From contig QZLH01000075.1 in the NCBI GenBank assembly GCA_003833135.1, positions 1-18,076 on the forward strand: a stretch of 18,076 nucleotides of DNA, read 5' to 3'. Positions 9,712-18,076 of the stretch are shown here, one piece after another (position 1 is the first letter of the stretch; every line of letters starts with the position of its first letter). The notes beneath the pieces are model-generated. The model was not told the origin of the DNA and made no database searches. It worked only from the letters and a program-made list of their open reading frames with translations. The translations under genes and the position numbers were made by a program. Source of the stretch: Oehlia diaphana (lineage: Eukaryota > Glomeromycota > Glomeromycetes > Glomerales > Glomeraceae).

Positions 9712-10481
9712 GCTGTCAAAGTAATGACATTTTTGTTATAGAAACAAATGCAACTAAGGCAATTTCCCAAACTTATCAAAAAATTTTTCAAAATAAAACC
9801 CGATATTCTGGTCACGTTGTTATTGGATGGAATGACAAAAAAATAATAGATATTCTTTCATCTACTATTGATTTTCATCCATTTTCATGCCAACTTGGCG
9901 AATATGAAATATTTATTTATGGCTTGGGTTTATCTATGCGTTCAGATTAGAACAAAGCAGGTGATGAATACAAATCATCAATTATTTACAAATATAAGAA
10001 GCGCCTAGTTATATTTGTATCTGAAATTATAAATAATAAATGTTATGTTCATATTTATCAAGATTTTGAACTTCAGAAAATGTTTGTTGGAGATACACCA
10101 GATGATGTTTGGAAAAATTCAGGTTTTATTCAAAAATTTTTGGAAAAGCAATTATTTGGGTTGGAAGATCAGGTTACACTGCAAAAACTATCTAAATTAT
10201 GCATTCCACATTGCACTTCTTAAGAATGGAGTAATTTTAATCTAATGAAAAAATTATATGAATATCATCTTCAACGTCGAACTTCTGCTAATGTTAAGTG
10301 GTATAACTTGTTTATTAGATGGAATCAAAGTGAGTGTAATATAATAGAATTGAGTTCAGAATTAAAAGAATTATATCCACCAAAACATCAATTTTCTGAT
10401 CGTGAGCTGGGTGCATGGTTATCAATACTCTGTGCTGCTGGATGCTCTGATATTACTCCTTAGACACATGATGATTCTGAG

Positions 10482-10552
10482 GTACTGTATAATCAACTCG
10501 TATATTGAAAAAAGACATATATATAATAATATAAATAATTTCAAATCAATAG
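10482..10552 (+). other. Intron in transposase-like gene
   Basis: 71 bp, GTACTG..CAATAG. Splicing joins D-S-E to F-Q-F in phase 0. A TGA follows soon after, at 10562, where a Trp is likely. Confidence 0.6.
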
Positions 10553-10783
10553 TTTCAATTTTGAACTAAATCGCAAAATCCAATACAAGATAAACAAATA
10601 TTTACTACTCTTTACCAGATGGGTTTTCTTTCCAGCAATCCCTCTAAAAACTTTACAGAAACTTTTTGGTCTTGTTTTCGACAAGCTTTAAGAGATAATA
10701 AAAAAACTAATGATGGAAAGCGTCAAATTTTATCAATTATTGCTAATGATTTTACCTATAAAGAATTACAAGATAATTTAGGG

Positions 10784-10866
10784 GTAAGTATTTTAAAATT
10801 AATTAATTATTTGATCATATAATTTATTAATATCAGTAATTAATTAGTATAATTATGATATTACAG
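10784..10866 (+). other. Intron in transposase-like gene
   Basis: 83 bp, GTAAGT..TTACAG. Splicing joins the exon ending LQDNLG to the one beginning VGSHIISESKKYAI in phase 0. Confidence 0.75.
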
Positions 10867-11286
10867 GTTGGATCCCATATTATTAGTGAATCAAAAAAAT
10901 ATGCTATATTGAATGGTTTTGGTGCTCCACCTATTAAAAAACCAAAATTTAGTCATCTAAAATTTAGCATGAAACAAATTGATCAGTTTGATAGATTTTT
11001 TATGAGAAAAGATGTTATTAACATGAGCTCATATTGAACCCATACAAAATCAGGATTACCCATAATGTACTTACAGGATCACAAACAGGCACTTTGGGAA
11101 AAATTTGCTGAGGAGTATTCAAATGGGATGCGTCGTACAGCATTTATGACACGCTTGCAAGGAAGTAGATTTGTCTATAAAGATGATTTGAGTGGCCTTT
11201 GCTTGGAGTGTAATGAATGTGGGTATGAGATTTTTGCAGCCATCAATACTATTATTACTGCACACATAAAAGATGAATCTTTGAAG

Positions 11287-11351
11287 GTATTTATTGTACT
11301 CAAGAATTTGTGTTCAGAAATTTGAATAACTAATTGTATTCTATAATATAG
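11287..11351 (+). other. Intron in transposase-like gene
   Basis: 65 bp, GTATTT..ATATAG. It joins HIKDESLK to EELTQKSNVLRRYM in phase 0. Confidence 0.7.
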
Positions 11352-12098
11352 GAAGAATTAACTCAAAAATCAAATGTTTTGAGAAGATATATGAGGCATG
11401 AATATATCAAAGAACTAAAAATTACCTCCTCAGAAATTCCAGTACATAAATCTTGTATATGGCATTGTCTTAGACATTGTTTTGGAATTTGTAATCTTTA
11501 ACATTTTGAAATATATAAGGATTGTAAAGAATTGTTCCATTTTTTTGATCTAATAAAAAATAATGTAAATGAAGAATTACGTGAGTCATTGGATGATTAT
11601 TTGAAAAAATTAATTTCATAGATAAGTCATCACGCACGAAAATTTTATTTGAATACTCATGTCCAAGTTAATCTTGATGAGTTGGACGAAGATGGAGCAA
11701 TAATTATTGTCGATTATAAAATGAGAATTCTGCCCCAAAATGCAAGGAAAACCAAATCTCAATTCTTTGGTAAGAGAGGTTGGACGCTATACTCTTTATT
11801 AGTATATACAAAAGATACTACAAATAATAAGCTTAATATTCAAGTATTTGACCATTGGAGTGATGATACAGGACAAGATGCCTGGTATTCAGCATCATCT
11901 CTTCACACGGTTTTTGAAAATCTTGAGCCAAAGCCAAAATGGGTAACAATAATGTCAGACAATAGATCTCACTACCATTGTACAGAATTGATGCTAATAA
12001 TAGGTCATTGGAAAGATTAGTACGACATTATTTCTCGAAAATGGATTTTTTTGGAAGCCGGTGAAGCCAAAATGTTGATAGATTCACACCACGCACAG

Positions 12099-13033
12099 GT
12101 AATAATATTATTTTATCATACAAAATACACCACTGCTGTTGAGTATCATGTATATCACAGTAATCTGTGATTTTGTTAGCACTTATCTTGGCAGTATCAG
12201 ACTTCTAGTAAGTTTATTCTTTTATGTTGCATATACTTCTTTTCACTAACTAATATCTTCTTTCAGCTTTTCATTGTAGTAAAACTTCCGGTCTGGAATT
12301 GTAATCAATAGAACCAAGGTGGATTTTTTTTACTTTTGTATATTTTCTTCTATTTAAAAACTATACTAACTATTCTTTTTTTTGCGTACCTATCAACATT
12401 TCTGGTATTTCTTCTGTTATTATTTGGATCATCATTTGGTGTAATATCTATCAAAATTTTGATGAATCCCCTATCATCATTGCTTCTGATGATTTGTTTC
12501 ACATTTATCCCATCATTATTTGACATTTCACACCCACCTATCAAAATTTTGGTTATTCTGATATTTCTATTTTTTGCGTTTATCCTATTATTATTTGGCG
12601 TTTTTTATCATTGCTTTCAAATAATTTGGCATTTATCCCATCATCATTTGGCATTTCATATCTATCAAAATTTTGGCGTCTTATCTGATTTTTACATTTT
12701 TTGCATTTATCTTATCATTATTCGGCATGTTTCCTATCATCACTTTCAAATGGTTTCTTTTATCATAATTTGGCCTTTACCAACATCTTGCTTTCTATTT
12801 ATATTTCTCCTTCAACATTTCTGGTGTTTCTTCTATTATTATTTGTCTTTTCTATACAATATATTTTCTATAATTTACAACATCATTTTTTAAAAAAAAA
12901 TTTTTACATAATATTGGTAATACGTACTGTTATACAACCAAAGCTACATGAAATATTAAATCACATGAAATGGAGTTCAGCACATGTTATTATATATTTC
13001 TATTATCATTTATTTTTGAATTATTTCTATTAG
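12099..13033 (+). other. Expanded 935-bp intron with degenerate tandem repeats
   Basis: The donor GTAATA follows IDSHHAQ and the acceptor TATTAG precedes ISQAIKRHVK in phase 0. The other introns of this gene are 61-83 bp. From about 12400 to 12860 it is filled with variants of TCATTATTTGGCATTT and CTATCAAAATTTTGG. Near its start, GTAAGT (12210), CTAAC (about 12247) and TTTCAG (about 12267) look like a second, nested intron. A long plus-strand open frame here (12336-12893) is only the translation of the T-rich repeat. Confidence 0.65.
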
Positions 13034-13160
13034 ATTTCTCAAGCGATCAAGCGTCATGTTAAACTAGGTAGTAAAATTGAATCTAGTAATGATATAGAAG
13101 AAGCAATTCATGGGATTGCAGGGACAAAAGTTGCTAACTTACTGCCAAACTGTGATCAAG

Positions 13161-13221
13161 GTACTTCAATATTTTTTAAAAAAAGTATGATGTCAATGCC
13201 AATACTTATCTTTTATTATAG
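13161..13221 (+). other. Intron in transposase-like gene
   Basis: 61 bp, GTACTT..TTATAG, phase 1. It joins LLPNCDQ to KAKIGTIAGIKSFHEW. Confidence 0.65.
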
Positions 13222-14119
13222 AAAAGGCAAAAATTGGAACAATAGCTGGTATTAAAAGTTTTCATGAATGGACATGACCGGATCAAGAAGAGAATGTGGG
13301 ATTTATATGTGCCAGGATTTTACCTGGAATTGGAGAATGGAAGAAATGGTCACCAGCTCAGATCGAAAAAATTCAGAAGCAAGGAAAAAATGAAAAGCCT
13401 AATCCAGAATATTCTACTCATACTGATTCCTCCAAAAAGTGGACACTACCTATTGTTACCAGTAAAAGTATATAAATGGTTATTGCATTTTATTTGATAT
13501 TTTTTTTATGAATCTAATGCTAATAATATTTTGTAATTTAGATGATTCTCCTACTAGCTCGAAATTGGAAGAGTTGGTATGAATAATTTGGTATTGAAAA
13601 ATTTTCTTTACATATCAGATATGAATAAAAACAAATCAAATATGTAAGATATACTGTAAATCTTTTGACTTCAAGTATAAATAATATGAACATAAGTGCA
13701 ATGGAAAGTTTGGAAATACAAAGGTAATGAATATTTATTGAAAGAATAATATGTTCATATATCAATTATACTAATATATAGTTTTTATTTGATAACATGG
13801 TCATAATGTATTTGTGTCTGGATGGGCTCTAAAATCCAACAAAAATAACAAACGGGAACCATGAAAACGGATATCTAAAAATGTGAAACATTTATTAGAA
13901 AATATGTTTCATACTGGAACAGCAAACCCAAATAACAAATTTTCAGCCCAACAAATGCATGACGAACTTATGCAGCACGTTCAATTTGGAGAATTAGATG
14001 AGAATGACATACCCAAAACTTCTACTATTCAGAATTGGATTACTAATTTCTCGCAAAAATGGAAAGAAGTCATGGCAATGCGTACATTAGAAGCAAGAGA
14101 AAATTCTGAAATTGTATAA

Positions 14120-14391
14120 AACAATGTTCTAAATATATAAAATATAGTTGAATTCACTTTTATTTATCAAAAAAATAATAAATAATAATGGTATTTGACT
14201 TGAAATTATCATATATGCTTTCTATCAAATCTGACAAAGCCCCAAAGTAATGTTTTAAATAAAGAAGTAAAATTGTCAATTTTTTTTCGATACTATCTTT
14301 GGTATTTAATGCTTCATCATGTGAAATTTGGTGTCACAAGTTGATCATTTACAATTTTTATGATTTAGCTACATTTTGTCATTTTTGCAGT
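14120..14391. other. 3' non-coding part of the transposon
   Basis: AT-rich DNA between the stop of the transposase-like gene and the right inverted repeat. Short open frames only; nothing recognised. Confidence 0.5.
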
Positions 14392-14455
14392 TTTTATAAT
14401 AATGCTTCCCCGAATTTTAATAGTAACGTTCTGTCGTTCGTAGGCGAATCAGGTC
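14392..14455 (-). repeat. Right terminal inverted repeat
   Basis: Reverse complement begins GACCTGATTCGC and matches the left repeat at 49 of 64 positions. TTAA follows at 14456-14459. Confidence 0.8.
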
Positions 14456-14459
14456 TTAA

Positions 14460-14639
14460 ATTACAACAAATTAAATTATGAATTAATAAAATATTTAGTT
14501 TAAAATTTATTTGTATTTATTTTTAAATAATTTATTATTTTTTTAATTTTTTTTTTGTTAAATATTATAAATTTTCTTTATTATTTTTTTTTTTTAAATA
14601 CTTTTTAGGAGTACTCTCTAAATACTATAGCGAATCAGT
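14460..14639. other. AT-rich spacer, possible A-rich tail of minus-strand retroposon
   Basis: Long T runs at about 14545-14558 and 14586-14596. On the minus strand these are A runs and AATAAA-like words lying after the moderate-GC block, as expected for the 3' tail of a retroposon. There is no open frame. Confidence 0.4.
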
Positions 14640-15590
14640 TGACAAATCCTAACCACCTTATGGTAGTTGACTAGGAACCCATCAGAATACGATAGAATGC
14701 ATTTAACCTCACTCAATGAGCAAAGGCAAAGTAACCATCCCCCTATACTTCCCAAATTACCATACTAGGTTGGATATACTCAAGTCATTTTAACCAGGCA
14801 TTTCAGTACTATACAACAAGTATAGTAGAGGTCCACACTTCTGGGTAAATGCAGGAACAATCAGCCTGTACAGGCAGATATAATGGAGTAAACATCTAGA
14901 AGGCCTTTCATAGTAGTTTAACTAGGATAGTTTTATTCAAAGCTCATGATTACCATACCAGCTCATTACAGTTGTTAATCTCCCAGTAGTATAGTAGTGA
15001 CTACCAGGACAGTAAGCATTGAGGGTATAGGATTCCTCTATATTATAAGTAACTTATCTCAGCCATTTAGGATTCACCACCAATACACCAAATACATTGG
15101 AAAATCGAACCTCACCTCAAAACTTTATATATCTATAAGTTGACGAACATCATAGTTGATCTAAATCTATTAGAAGGTAAACTATCACAAAGACATTGCA
15201 CTTAAGACTTTACCATCCATGAACCCTATCTAGCATGCAAATCCCCATAGTAAAGTTCACTATACCCTTAGTGGTATCGTAAAGTAATCACTAAGACAAA
15301 AGTTCACCTAAGCAGTGTACCAATAATGATTATCTAGACAGGACAATCAACTTACCATTGTTTCAGACTCAAAACGGAGTATACCATGACTTTCTGTTAA
15401 AATGTGCAGCCTAACTGTACACATTGATACACCATGATGTAGTTCACACTAATCTTATACCTCCACTTTAACGAGATGGTATTTTCACATGCAGTAAAAT
15501 TTAGTGCAAATTCTGTGATCGACCAGAATTGAACTTGCGTCCTTATCATAATCAAGGACTAACCAATGAGCCAAGGGTGATCAACCCTAT
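14620..15590 (-). mobile_element. Candidate tRNA-headed non-autonomous retroposon
   Basis: A block of about 0.95 kb with clearly higher GC than both AT-rich flanks and no open frame. On the minus strand it starts with a tRNA-like head (15584 downward) and ends in A-rich DNA after 14640. The body is internally repetitive: variants of CATAGTAGTTNACTA recur near 14660, 14820, 14911, 14990, 15152, 15246 and 15436. It is longer than usual SINEs, so it may be a composite. No target duplication could be found. Confidence 0.45.
15514..15584 (-). tRNA. tRNA-like sequence (tRNA-derived head, probably not a working tRNA)
   Basis: On the minus strand there is an A-box-like TGGCTCATTGGTTAG (15559-15573) and a B-box-like AGTTCAATTCT (15525-15535). 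The outer ends TGATC..GATCA can form most of an acceptor stem. An anticodon-like arm CCTTG/TAAGG has a 7-base loop ATTATGA. The loop would read TAT, which decodes Ile. Mismatches in the T arm and one base missing from the acceptor stem argue against a functional tRNA. Confidence 0.45.
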
Positions 15591-16260
15591 GAATTTTCTT
15601 TTTTTTTTCAATAAATTAACTATAATATTTTCCCTTTATTTTTTAGGATGTATTTATTATTTTCAGGTTGAAAAAGTAAATATTGTAATAGAAATTTTGA
15701 AAGAATTATTATTTTTGATATAATATTTAATTTACTTTTATTTGAAAATAGTTAACTAGAAAATTACCAGACCATGTATATTTATACTATATGTATTATT
15801 TGAAGTTCTATTAAAATAAAAAATTTTATTACTATTACAATTCATTATATTGATTCAAATTGAAAATTATATTATTTTAATTTATATTAAATATCTTTAA
15901 TATTAGTGGCTTCATATTAAATCTTTTATTTTTAAAACTATTTTAAATTATTATCTAATATACATTTAAAAAATAAAGTAATTACTAAAATTATTATAGA
16001 TAATAGTTTCAATATAATTTTTAATTGTAAATACTTTATATTGATCTTCTAAAAATATCATTGAAGAAAGATTAATTTTAATAATTAGTTTCTAATAATA
16101 TACTGTAAATTTGTATGTAATGAAATTATTAATTTATTAATTAAATTCTGATAATTTTTTGTATATTTTTGAAAAATTAATAAACCATTATAATTCAAAT
16201 AACTTAATAATAGAATTAATATACTATAATTATATTGTATCTAATATTTAAAAAACACTG
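15591..16260. other. Very AT-rich gene-free stretch
   Basis: Only short, A/T-driven open frames. No repeat, hairpin or motif stands out. Confidence 0.6.
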
Positions 16261-16466
16261 CAATCACGTGGGCGTTATGTTTAGACTACCCACATAAATA
16301 ACTATTTACAAATTGTGTAACTGCAGTGCGTGACATATATGACGCATTAACATCGATCTTATTAGTAATAATAAAGGCAGTTACGCGTTTTTAAATTAAC
16401 TTTATTCTCTTTCCCTTTCTTTAACAACGAAAAAAGAGAAGCAAAAAAAAAGAACCCACCGCGCGT
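16261..16466. other. Gene-free lead-in to the minisatellite arrays
   Basis: GC rises here. It contains the E-box-like CACGTG at about 16266 followed by a GTGGG..CCCAC inverted pair, an imperfect palindrome TGCGT..ACGCA around 16327-16347, and then a purine-rich run leading into the array. No gene is seen. Confidence 0.4.
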
Positions 16467-17370
16467 ACCTAAATGGAAAGAGAGTAGAGGTTAGAATGAA
16501 CGAAAAACGAAACAAAGCAAACAAAAAATGAAAATAAGTTGCATCTTAGAGCTGAAGAGCTGGGACCTAAATGGAGAGAGTAAAGGTAAGAACGAGCGAA
16601 AAGCGAAACAAAACAAACAACACAAACAAAACTAAACAAAAAATGCACCTTAGAGCCGAAGAGCCAGGACCTAAATGGAGAGAGTAAAGGTAAGAACGAG
16701 CGAAAAGCGAAACAAAACAAACAACACAAACAAAACTAAACAAAAAATGCACCTTAGGGTCGAAGAGCCGAAATAACTGGGACCTAAATGGAGAGGGTAA
16801 AAGTTAGAATGAACGAAAAATGAAACAAAGCAAACAAAAAATGAAAACAAGTCGCACCTTAGAGCCGAAGAGCCAGGATCTAAATGGAGAGAGTAAAGGT
16901 TAGAACGAACGAAAACGAAATAAAGCAAACAAAAAAATGAAAATAAGTTGCACCTTAGAGCCGATGAGCCAGGACCTAAATGGAGAGGGTAAAGGTAAGA
17001 ACGAGCAAAAAGCGAAACAAAACAAATAACACAAACAAAACTAAACTAAAAATGCACCTTAGGGTCGAAGAACTGAAAGAACCGGGACCTAAATGGAAAG
17101 GGTAAAAGTTAGAACGAACGAAAAATGAAACAAAGCAAACAAAAAATGAAAACAAGTCGCACCTTAGAGCTGAAGAGCCAGGACCTAAATGGAGAGAGTA
17201 AATGTAAGAACGAGCGAAAAGCAAAACAAAATAAACAACACAAACAAAACTAAACAAAAAATGTACCTTAGGGTCGAAGAGCTGAAAGAACTGGGACCTA
17301 AATGGAAAGGGTAAAGGTTAGAACAAACGAAAAACGAAACAAAGCAAACAAAAAATGAAAACAAGTCGCA
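16467..17370. repeat. Nine-copy minisatellite with alternating unit types
   Basis: ACCTAAATGG-anchored units start at 16467, 16565, 16669, 16782, 16878, 16974, 17087, 17183 and 17296 (spacing 98, 104, 113, 96, 96, 113, 96, 113). Type A contains GGTAAGAACGAGCG and AACACAAACAAAACTAAAC. Type B contains GGTTAGAATGAACG and AAAACAAGTCGCACC. The order is B A A B B A B A B. Open frames on the minus strand are Phe/Leu/Ser-rich translations of the repeat and are not genes. Confidence 0.85.
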
Positions 17371-17580
17371 CCTGGAATCTCGCGTTAAAAAGAGGACTGA
17401 CCTAAAGAAAAAAAAATGAAAAGGTTAGCAACCTCTAACTAAAGGAAAACGAAAGAAAGAGGGCTCTACCTATCCGGAATCTGATGCTGAAAAGAGGACT
17501 AACCTAAAGAAAAAAAAACGAAAGAGGTTAGAAACTTCTAACTTCTAATGAAAGGGAAATTGAAAGAAAAAGAAAATACG
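17371..17580. repeat. Two-copy repeat, about 102-bp period
   Basis: Copies begin GGAATCT at about 17373 and 17475. They share AAAAGAGGACT, ACCTAAAGAAAAAAAA and AGGTTAG..CTCTAAC/CTTCTAAC blocks. The ACCTAAAG word recalls the anchor of the preceding array, so the two may have a common origin. Confidence 0.7.
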
Positions 17581-17606
17581 AACCTGATAAAAAAATACCA
17601 AATACC

Positions 17607-17870
17607 GACCTACAAAAAAGAGAATACCAAACTGATCTACAAAAAAGAAAAGAACCTGATGAAGAGTACCAAATACCGACCTACAAAAAAAGTAAAAGAA
17701 TCCTGAAGGTGTCGTCCTACAAGAAAGAGAATCCCAAAGCGTCGTCCTACAAGAAAGAATCCCAGAGCGTCATCCTACAAGAAAGAGAATACTGAACTGA
17801 CCTACAAAAAAGAAAAGAACTCTATAGAAGAATGCTAAATACCGACCTACAAAAAAAGAAAGAATCTCGG
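17607..17870. repeat. Eight-unit array of GACCTACAAAAAAG words
   Basis: Units at 17607, 17634, 17678, 17714, 17744, 17772, 17799 and 17844 (spacing 27-45). The core is GACCTACAAAAAAGA or GTCCTACAAGAAAGA, followed by AATACC- or AATCCC-like tails. Confidence 0.75.
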
Positions 17871-17871
17871 A

Positions 17872-17913
17872 AAAAGTTTGCGCCGCGCCGTGATTTTACA
17901 TGGCGCAACTTTT
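17872..17913 (+). repeat. GC-rich hairpin upstream of a gene start
   Basis: AAAAGTTTGCGCC (17872-17884) pairs with GGCGCAACTTTT (17902-17913) with one bulged base; GCGCCGTG lies in the loop. A T-rich run and a 3' splice site follow. It may act in the leader of the next gene. Confidence 0.6.
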
Positions 17914-17930
17914 GTTTTTTTTTTCTTTAG

Positions 17931-18076
17931 AGACGAACTTGGACTTCAGCTTTCGGCTTTAAAGTAAGTATTCGCGTTATTTTTTATTTATTTTTTTTTT
18001 TTGATTTGGGAACGCTACTAACGTTCCTTTTCCTTTCTTTTTCTTTAGGAATGAACTTGGATATTACCGGACACTA
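17931..18076 (+). CDS. First exons of a gene cut by the window edge
   Basis: A poly-pyrimidine tract and TTTAG (17926-17930) precede a 33-base segment, then GTAAGT at 17964. The intron 17964-18048 has a canonical TACTAAC branch point (18016-18022) and a C/T-rich TTTAG acceptor. The next exon opens GGAATGAACTTGG, giving an ATG at 18051 and only eight codons (MNLDITGH) before the window ends. The words GACGAACTTGGA in the small exon and ATGAACTTGGA in the second look like duplicates. The product cannot be named. Splice signals are strong, but the coding status of the first exon is inference. Confidence 0.45.

Larger units (their letters stand above)
9392..14119 (+). pseudogene. Transposase-like multi-exon gene, about 1,000 codons, broken
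   Basis: The start is ATG 9392. Exons are joined by GT..AG introns at 10482-10552, 10784-10866, 11287-11351, 12099-13033, 13161-13221 and probably 13468-13541; the reading phase agrees across the first five. The region 13542-13800 is unresolved. The last exon ends at 14119 and contains a basic region and TIQNWIT. A Cys-rich stretch (CLECNEC) lies near 11200 and another near 11445-11540. Candidate catalytic residues are Asp 11712 (IIIVDYKM), Asp 11958 (TIMSDN) and Glu 12063 (LEAGEAK), giving D-x81-D-x34-E. In-frame stops are TAG 9948, TAA 10221, TAG 10461, TGA 10562, TGA 11035, TAA 11499, TAG 11619, TAG 12018, TGA 13275 and TGA 13862. A retroposed insert interrupts exon 1 near 9617. Similar proteins are, to my recollection, common in Rhizophagus and carry DNGGHYHNTEL-like motifs; here that motif is degraded (DNRSHYHCTEL). 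Confidence 0.7.
9161..14459 (+). mobile_element. Complete DNA transposon with TTAA target duplication
   Basis: Both ends read TTAA then GACCTGATTCGC inward (9161-9176 on plus, 14444-14459 on minus). The inverted similarity extends about 64 bp. Between the ends lies one spliced transposase-like gene in plus orientation. TTAA target duplications are typical of piggyBac and Kolobok elements, but the termini (GACC..) and the protein do not visibly match piggyBac, so I leave the superfamily open. The gene carries many in-frame stops and the two inverted repeats differ at about 15 of 64 positions, so the insertion is not recent. A small retroposed fragment is nested inside. Confidence 0.8.

Noticed and set aside
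10045..10245. 66-codon plus-strand frame
   Set aside because: It is a shadow of the transposase-like gene in another frame; the real frame runs through it with a TAA at 10221.
12336..12893. 185-codon hydrophobic frame
   Set aside because: It lies in the expanded intron and only translates a T-rich degenerate tandem repeat.
4363..14119. Stop-codon reassignment as an explanation for many in-frame stops
   Set aside because: All three stop codons occur inside frames, and frameshifts, a lost Walker glycine and a nested insertion are also present; the Cys/His genes use normal stops.
15514..15584. Functional tRNA-Ile gene
   Set aside because: Weak T arm, missing acceptor base and location at the end of a retroposon-like block suggest a derived copy.
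16469..17257. Several minus-strand open frames of 60-93 codons rich in Phe, Leu, Ser and Cys, resembling membrane proteins
   Set aside because: They are repeat translations of the minisatellite; they recur with the unit period and have no conserved start or end.

Overview
The window looks like nuclear DNA of a very AT-rich fungus. The small introns (61 to 83 bp), a canonical TACTAAC branch point, F-box/LRR remnants and several recognisable repeat-protein families point to an arbuscular mycorrhizal fungus of the Rhizophagus type. The organism call is inference from protein style and base composition; no marker gene proves it. Almost everything here is mobile or decaying.

Left part (1-2300): a cluster of short CCGTAT/CAGTAT words, then two minus-strand gene remnants with homologous 3' ends. 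The better one (1383-2278) is a broken F-box/leucine-rich-repeat gene.

Second part (2341-7691): a block of mobile or virus-like replication genes. It holds a broken tyrosine recombinase (minus), two intact, tandem, paralogous small Cys/His proteins (plus), and a broken 3.3 kb gene (minus) joining an archaeo-eukaryotic primase domain to an SF2 helicase of the origin-binding-protein type. Integration, DNA binding and replication initiation next to each other suggest the remains of a self-replicating integrative element. Its ends were not found.

Third part (7700-9160): gene-free, with three small families of degenerate tandem repeats and a 34-bp perfect palindrome.

Fourth part (9161-14459): a complete DNA transposon about 5.3 kb long. 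It is bounded by TTAA on both sides and by about 64-bp terminal inverted repeats (49 of 64 matching), and carries one multi-intron transposase-like gene of roughly 1,000 codons. I see a possible D-D-34-E triad. The gene has about ten in-frame stops and is also split by a small retroposed poly(A) insertion flanked by a 17-bp target duplication. One intron has grown to 935 bp.

Right part (14460-18076): an AT-rich spacer; a roughly 0.95 kb retroposon-like block on the minus strand with a tRNA-like head and A-rich tail; more AT-rich DNA; three successive minisatellite families (16467-17870); a GC-rich hairpin; and the first exons of a plus-strand gene that runs off the edge.

A theme across the window: the mobile genes are inactivated mainly by nonsense codons explainable by C-to-T or G-to-A change, with few frameshifts. 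This resembles decay of methylated cytosines or a repeat-induced mutation process.
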